In this document: positions 1 to 5,072 of the stretch, piece after piece
Position numbering within the stretch: position 1 is the first letter of the stretch
Layout of the letters: each line of letters begins with the position of its first letter
Assembly (NCBI GenBank): GCA_039916225.1
Contig: JBDSLU010000042.1
Coordinates: forward strand, 1 to 5,072
Source: JBDSLU01 sp039916225
Lineage (GTDB): Bacteria > Acidobacteriota > Vicinamibacteria > Vicinamibacterales > Vicinamibacteraceae
Reading direction: 5' to 3'
Length of the DNA: 5,072 nt
Program-made: the position numbers and the translations under genes
Notes under the pieces: model-generated
What the model saw: only the letters and a program-made list of their open reading frames with translations
Told to the model about the DNA's origin: nothing
The model's database searches: none

Positions 1-3
1 GGC

Positions 4-20
4 CGCCGGACAGCCCGGCG
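4..20 (-). other. GC-rich hairpin just downstream of tuf
   Basis: Positions 4-9 (CGCCGG) pair with 15-20 (CCGGCG), a 6-bp stem around a 5-nt loop, beginning 21 nt after the tuf stop. No U-run is visible before the window ends, so it could be part of a terminator or of the leader of the next gene. No next-gene start (for example rpsJ or a tRNA) can be recognised in these 40 bases. Confidence 0.35.
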
Positions 21-40
21 ACCAGAGCGTCGTGACCGTC

Positions 41-1240
<1,200 letters not shown>

Positions 1241-1247
1241 GTGCCTT

Positions 1248-1251
1248 CTCC
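1248..1251 (-). promoter_or_regulatory. Shine-Dalgarno of tuf
   Basis: Read on the minus strand, the sequence before the tuf ATG is CACGGAGAAGGCAC. GGAG sits 7 nt from the start codon, with a second purine patch GAAGG closer in. This is the strongest-looking ribosome binding site in the operon with that of rpsL, which fits the high demand for EF-Tu. Confidence 0.8.
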
Positions 1252-1256
1252 GTGAT

Positions 1257-1313
1257 GAGCTGTCAGCTTGCGTTCGGCCACCAGCCGCGTCGCCCGTGAC
1301 GCGCTGACAGCTC
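1257..1313 (-). repeat. Intercistronic stem-loop between fusA and tuf
   Basis: GAGCTGTCAGC (1257-1267) and GCTGACAGCTC (1303-1313) form an 11-bp perfect inverted repeat enclosing 35 nt. Inside, GCGTC (1287-1291) pairs with GACGC (1298-1302), abutting the outer helix, and GGC (1276-1278) can pair with GCC (1284-1286). The mRNA could thus fold as a branched, cloverleaf-like structure ending about 5 nt before the tuf Shine-Dalgarno. No U-run follows, so it does not look like an intrinsic terminator. It could be an RNA processing or stability element, a partial attenuator or a translational control site; the sequence does not decide. It does not fit tRNA dimensions. Confidence 0.75.
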
Positions 1314-1325
1314 CCCGTGGTTTGA

Positions 1326-3422
<2,097 letters not shown>

Positions 3423-3451
3423 AACTAAGGTTCCGATTGGGGTGCGGGCGA

Positions 3452-3925
3452 CTACCAGCGATAGTGCGCGAAGGCCTTGTTGGCCTCGGCCATGCGGTGC
3501 GTGTCCTCACGCTTCTTCACTGCGCCGCCGCGCAGGTTGGCCGCATCCATGAATTCGTTGGCCAGCTTCTCTTCCATCGTCTTGCCGTCGCCGCGCGAGC
3601 GCGAGTAGGCGACCAGCCAGCGGATCGCCAGCGAGAGGCGGCGACCCGGGTTGACCTCGATGGGCACCTGGTAGTTCGAGCCGCCGACGCGGCGCGACTT
3701 CACTTCCAGGCTCGGCTTGGTGTTGTCGACGGCCTTCTTGAACACCTTCAGCGGATCGTCGCCAGTCTTCTCCTTCACGATGGAGAGGCTGCGATAGAGG
3801 ATCAGTTCCGCGGTGCTGCGCTTGCCGTCGCGCATGACGGTGCTCAGGAACTTGGTGACGAGCGGGCTGCCGTACACCGGATCCGGCGGAACTTCGCGCT
3901 TGGGAACTTCACGTCGACGGGGCAT
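3452..3925 (-). CDS. rpsG: 30S ribosomal protein S7
   Basis: S7 is a primary 16S rRNA-binding protein that nucleates assembly of the 30S head and lines the E site. The 157-residue product has the usual length (156). It starts MPRRREVPKREVPPDPVYGS, and the hallmark VKSRRVGGS lies at 75-83, followed by YQVPIEV and a C-terminus RMAEANKAFAHYRW that matches the family exactly. The ATG at 3923-3925 is chosen because MPRRR is the conserved N-terminus. No Shine-Dalgarno is present; instead the six bases before ATG read CCTCCT on the coding strand. The gene lies 44 nt after rpsL and 29 nt before fusA. In E. coli S7 represses the str operon by binding the rpsL-rpsG spacer. The spacer here is shorter, and no clear S7-site mimic could be recognised in it by eye. 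Confidence 0.97.
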   Translation of the reverse strand: MPRRREVPKREVPPDPVYGSPLVTKFLSTVMRDGKRSTAELILYRSLSIVKEKTGDDPLKVFKKAVDNTKPSLEVKSRRVGGSNYQVPIEVNPGRRLSLAIRWLVAYSRSRGDGKTMEEKLANEFMDAANLRGGAVKKREDTHRMAEANKAFAHYRW

Positions 3926-3969
3926 AGGAGGATCTCAGTTGTCTCGAGTCGCGGATCGGGGAAGAGCGG
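3926..3969 (-). promoter_or_regulatory. rpsL-rpsG spacer with atypical start context
   Basis: This 44-nt spacer would be the counterpart of the E. coli S7 autoregulatory site. Read on the minus strand it ends GAGATCCTCCT directly before the rpsG ATG. There is no AGGAGG-type site. The closest purine run is GAGA, about 7 nt upstream. ATCCTCCT resembles the 3' end of 16S rRNA itself rather than its complement. Pairing inside the spacer is weak (a central CTCGAG palindrome and short CTC/GAG options), so no structure is asserted. Confidence 0.4.
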
Positions 3970-4344
3970 CTACGACTTCGGGCGCTTGGCGCCGTACTTC
4001 GAGCGACCCTGCTTGCGGCCCTGGACGCCGACAGCGTCGAGGGTGCCGCGGACGACGTGGTAGCGAACGCCCGGCAGGTCCTTGACACGGCCGCCGCGGA
4101 TGAGCACCAACGAGTGCTCCTGGAGGTTGTGACCGACACCCGGGATGTAGGTCGTGACCTCGATCTGATTGGTCAGGCGGACACGGGCCACCTTGCGGAG
4201 CGCCGAGTTCGGCTTCTTCGGCGTCTGGGTGAACACGCGGATACAGACACCGCGCTTCTGCGGGCTGTCGTTGAGCGCAGGACTCTTGGTCTTCGTGACG
4301 ATGGCCACGCGGCCCTTGCGCACAAGCTGGCTGATAGTCGGCAC
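3970..4344 (-). CDS. rpsL: 30S ribosomal protein S12
   Basis: S12 sits at the 30S decoding centre and controls tRNA selection fidelity; it is the classical streptomycin-resistance locus. Starting at GTG (4342-4344) gives 124 residues, the same length as E. coli S12, and aligns it without gaps: PTISQLVRK, then SPQKRGVC, TPKKPNSALRKV, GHNLQEHS, GGRVKDLPGVRYH and SKYGAKRPKS. Lys43, Arg86 and Lys88 are wild type, predicting streptomycin sensitivity at this locus. Asp89 is the residue methylthiolated by RimO in other bacteria. The GTG has a good Shine-Dalgarno, GGGAG with a 5-nt spacer. An ATG further upstream (4416) is in frame but would add 24 residues unlike S12, without a ribosome binding site, so it is rejected. 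It is the first gene of the cluster, preceded by a long leader. The segment GRVAIVTKTK near the N-terminus is less basic than in E. coli. Confidence 0.97.
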   Translation of the reverse strand: MPTISQLVRKGRVAIVTKTKSPALNDSPQKRGVCIRVFTQTPKKPNSALRKVARVRLTNQIEVTTYIPGVGHNLQEHSLVLIRGGRVKDLPGVRYHVVRGTLDAVGVQGRKQGRSKYGAKRPKS

Positions 4345-4349
4345 ACGCT

Positions 4350-4354
4350 CTCCC
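4350..4354 (-). promoter_or_regulatory. Shine-Dalgarno that fixes the rpsL GTG start
   Basis: On the minus strand the sequence reads CGGGAGAGCGT followed by GTG. GGGAG lies 5 nt from GTG, which supports the 124-residue S12 over the longer in-frame option beginning at 4416. Confidence 0.8.
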
Positions 4355-4365
4355 GTTGCTTCGGA

Positions 4366-4379
4366 CGTCCGAACGGACG
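4366..4379 (-). other. Small hairpin next to the rpsL ribosome binding site
   Basis: CGTCC and GGACG form a 5-bp stem with loop GTTC on the RNA strand, ending 11 nt before the rpsL GGGAG. It overlaps a 14-bp perfect palindrome, TTCGGACGTCCGAA (4360-4373), which offers an alternative pairing. It may tune rpsL translation or be a chance product of the GC-rich sequence. Confidence 0.35.
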
Positions 4380-4405
4380 CCCCGGCACGCCGCATCCAAG
4401 GGCAA

Positions 4406-4427
4406 CGACCCCGCACTTGCGGGGTCG
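4406..4427 (-). other. 9-bp perfect hairpin in rpsL leader
   Basis: CGACCCCGC (4406-4414) and GCGGGGTCG (4419-4427) form a perfect 9-bp stem with a 4-nt loop (AAGU in the RNA). The loop-side motif CCGCACTTGC (4411-4420) is repeated at 4430-4439, so the repeat can compete for the same partner. No U-run follows the stem toward rpsL, so it is not a standard terminator. Confidence 0.6.
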
Positions 4428-4576
4428 ACCCGCACTTGCAGAGCCATCAAGGCCCAGGACCGCGACACCGGCCCACTCGACGAATGTCCCAGGCCTAGAA
4501 GCCCGCGGGCGACGTTGCCCCCGGTCTTGGCACCCGGAACCGATAACCCTAACCTTCGTGTTTAGCGCGACGGACC

Positions 4577-4616
4577 ATCCGCGATGCGCAGCCCGTCTCG
4601 CGGGTCGCGCATGGAT
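4577..4616 (-). other. Long bulged hairpin in rpsL leader
   Basis: Three helices stack: ATCC (4577-4580) with GGAT (4613-4616), ATGCGC (4584-4589) with GCGCAT (4607-4612), and CCCG (4592-4595) with CGGG (4601-4604). They are separated by a GCG bulge and a 2x2 internal loop, and closed by a 5-nt loop. Fourteen base pairs in 40 nt make this the most elaborate stem of the leader. Confidence 0.55.
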
Positions 4617-4633
4617 CACGGCAGTCCGAGGGA

Positions 4634-4662
4634 GGGTGAAAGCTCACCCCAACCTTGCGGTT
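4634..4662 (-). other. Adjacent hairpin pair near the 5' end of the leader
   Basis: GGGTGA (4634-4639) pairs with TCACCC (4644-4649). Directly beside it AACC (4651-4654) pairs with GGTT (4659-4662) around a loop that reads GCAA in the RNA, a stable GNRA-type tetraloop. A further GGGTG at 4675-4679 could replace 4634-4638 as partner of CACCC, giving two mutually exclusive folds. Confidence 0.5.
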
Positions 4663-4703
4663 CGTCACCAGATAGGGTGTCCTGGCGACGACAAAACCTG
4701 ACG

Positions 4704-4733
4704 AACATAGCACAGCGCCAACGAGGCGTGCAA
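4704..4733 (-). promoter_or_regulatory. Candidate promoter of the str operon
   Basis: On the minus strand, TTGCAC (4728-4733) and TATGTT (4704-4709) are 18 nt apart, and a TG dinucleotide precedes the -10 as in extended -10 promoters. The predicted start of transcription is near 4697. The boxes match the sigma-70 consensus at 3 of 6 and 4 of 6 positions. It is the best candidate seen between the divergent genes, but it is called by eye only. Confidence 0.4.
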
Positions 4734-4737
4734 TAGT
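4729..4737 (+). promoter_or_regulatory. Possible extended -10 for the divergent gene
   Basis: TGCAATAGT has the TGn extension and 4 of 6 matches to TATAAT. A start about 7 nt downstream would fall at 4744-4746, so the transcript could be leaderless from the GTG at 4746. No good -35 was found. The site overlaps the -35 box proposed for the opposite strand. Confidence 0.2.
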
Positions 4738-4745
4738 GCGGCGCG

Positions 4746-5072
4746 GTGCGAGGACATAGCTTACTCGATTTCGGCGATTCTGGGCTCGGCGATTCTGGGC
4801 TCGGCGATTCTGGGCTCGACGATGCTGGGCTCGGGGGCCGCCGTCTCGAACGCTGGGGCGATGTCGTTTTGGCCCGTCCGGACGCTCGGGCGGGTGGGCC
4901 CCGCGTCCTCGACGCGGACGCCTGGACGAGGGCGGACGCGGCCTTCGACGGCCGGGTCGGCGGGGGCCGATGGCGCGCCTCGCGGGCGCTGCCGGACCGC
5001 TGGCCCATCCTCCACGGCGGGGCCAAGTTCCTTGTCGGCTGTTCGCCGTCGGGCCACACCGGGCTGTTCCCC
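4746..5072 (+). CDS. Class I SAM-dependent methyltransferase, N-terminal part (runs off window)
   Basis: An open frame starts at GTG (4746-4748), just after an in-frame TAG at 4734-4736, and stays open for 109 codons to the window edge. The translation has the pattern I recall from the N-terminus of COG1092-like methyltransferases: LLDFGD, RRLERWGDVVLARPD (from residue 32), DAWTRADAAFDG, GGGRWR...LPDRWPILHGGAKFLVG and GHTGLFP, which in the family precedes the SAM-binding Rossmann fold. That catalytic part lies outside the window, so the substrate (rRNA is likely for relatives such as RlmI/RlmK) is not shown. No other start codon precedes the conserved motif, which decides the start; there is no clear ribosome binding site. 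A GDSGL repeat interrupts the motif (residues 10-29). It is divergent from rpsL, with about 400 nt between. Opposite-strand frames here are low-complexity shadows. Confidence 0.68.
   Translation, partial: MRGHSLLDFGDSGLGDSGLGDSGLDDAGLGGRRLERWGDVVLARPDARAGGPRVLDADAWTRADAAFDGRVGGGRWRASRALPDRWPILHGGAKFLVGCSPSGHTGLFP
4773..4832 (+). repeat. 15-bp tandem repeat, 3 exact copies plus 1 diverged
   Basis: GGCGATTCTGGGCTC occurs three times head to tail (4773-4787, 4788-4802, 4803-4817). A fourth unit at 4818-4832 differs at 2 of 15 bases. The unit length is a multiple of three, so copies add GDSGL pentapeptides to the methyltransferase frame without shifting it; the fourth encodes DDAGL. There are no spacers, so it is not CRISPR-like. 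Confidence 0.95.

Larger units (their letters stand above)
4345..4697 (-). promoter_or_regulatory. Long structured 5' leader of the str operon
   Basis: About 350 nt separate the proposed transcription start from the rpsL GTG, with no convincing gene on either strand. On the RNA strand, several independent hairpins can be drawn, in 5' to 3' order: 4651-4662 (AACC/GGTT, GCAA loop), 4634-4649 (6 bp), 4577-4616 (a 14-bp bulged stem), 4450-4496 (5 + 4 bp around a CA/CA internal loop), 4406-4427 (9 bp) and 4366-4379 (5 bp, close to the ribosome binding site). No U-run terminator was seen. The long, paired leader suggests ribosomal-protein or other post-transcriptional control, but it matches no leader family that I recognise, and GC-rich DNA forms chance hairpins easily. 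Confidence 0.5.

Noticed and set aside
1241..1325. tRNA gene in the fusA-tuf spacer
   Set aside because: The closing helix is 11 bp rather than 7, and no T-arm, anticodon arm or CCA pattern can be placed.
4345..4416. N-terminal extension of S12 from an in-frame ATG at 4416
   Set aside because: S12 is 124 residues and aligns gaplessly from the GTG at 4344, which has a good Shine-Dalgarno; the extension has neither.
4501..4510. GCCCGCGGGC palindrome as a terminator or operator
   Set aside because: A hairpin would have almost no loop and no U-run follows; short GC palindromes are expected in this composition.
4545..4554. Telomere-like AACCCTAACC
   Set aside because: A single short occurrence with no tandem array; chance.
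4773..4832. CRISPR-like array
   Set aside because: Units are 15 bp and directly adjacent, with no spacers.
4761..5057. Minus-strand frame ending in AEPRI repeats, open to the window edge, considered as the C-terminal tail of RpoC or another protein
   Set aside because: It is a low-complexity Arg/Pro/Ala sequence without any RpoC feature, while the plus-strand frame over the same bases has recognisable methyltransferase motifs.
4616..5059. 147-codon minus-strand frame with PESPS repeats
   Set aside because: Shadow of the methyltransferase region and leader; Ser/Arg/Pro-rich with no recognisable motif, and it would cover the proposed promoter.

Overview
This window holds the str (streptomycin) operon of a high-GC bacterium on the minus strand, in the order rpsL (S12), rpsG (S7), fusA (EF-G), tuf (EF-Tu), read from right to left. 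At the right edge, on the plus strand, begins a divergently oriented gene that runs off the window. The high GC, the GC-rich third codon positions and the flavour of the EF-Tu, EF-G and S12 sequences (EF-G starting MPRQVPL, EF-Tu with a QGRRDETKILTI effector loop) suggest Acidobacteriota or a neighbouring phylum. This is recognition from memory and is tentative.

Layout: 1-40 is the sequence just past tuf, with a small GC hairpin; 41-1240 tuf; 1241-1325 a fusA-tuf spacer dominated by an 11-bp perfect inverted repeat; 1326-3422 fusA; 3423-3451 a short spacer; 3452-3925 rpsG; 3926-3969 a 44-nt spacer; 3970-4344 rpsL, starting at GTG; 4345-4745 a gene-free stretch of about 400 nt that holds a likely promoter and a long, hairpin-rich 5' leader of the operon; 4746-5072 the N-terminal part of a probable class I SAM-dependent methyltransferase on the plus strand. 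That reading frame is open to the window edge. Its identity rests on the remembered family pattern LLDFGD...RRLERWGDVVLARPD...GHTGLFP. Near its start it carries a 15-bp tandem repeat encoding GDSGL.

The four minus-strand genes act together in translation. S12 and S7 build the 30S decoding centre and head, EF-Tu delivers aminoacyl-tRNA, and EF-G drives translocation. rpoC does not lie directly upstream of rpsL, so this str cluster seems to have its own promoter and leader.

The core genes are ordinary. The points worth a second look are the EF-Tu effector loop (longer than usual and lacking the RGITI motif), the structured rpsL leader, the large stem-loop in front of tuf, the CCTCCT directly before the rpsG start, and the repeat insertion in the methyltransferase N-terminus. 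No mobile element, CRISPR array, tRNA or rRNA was seen.
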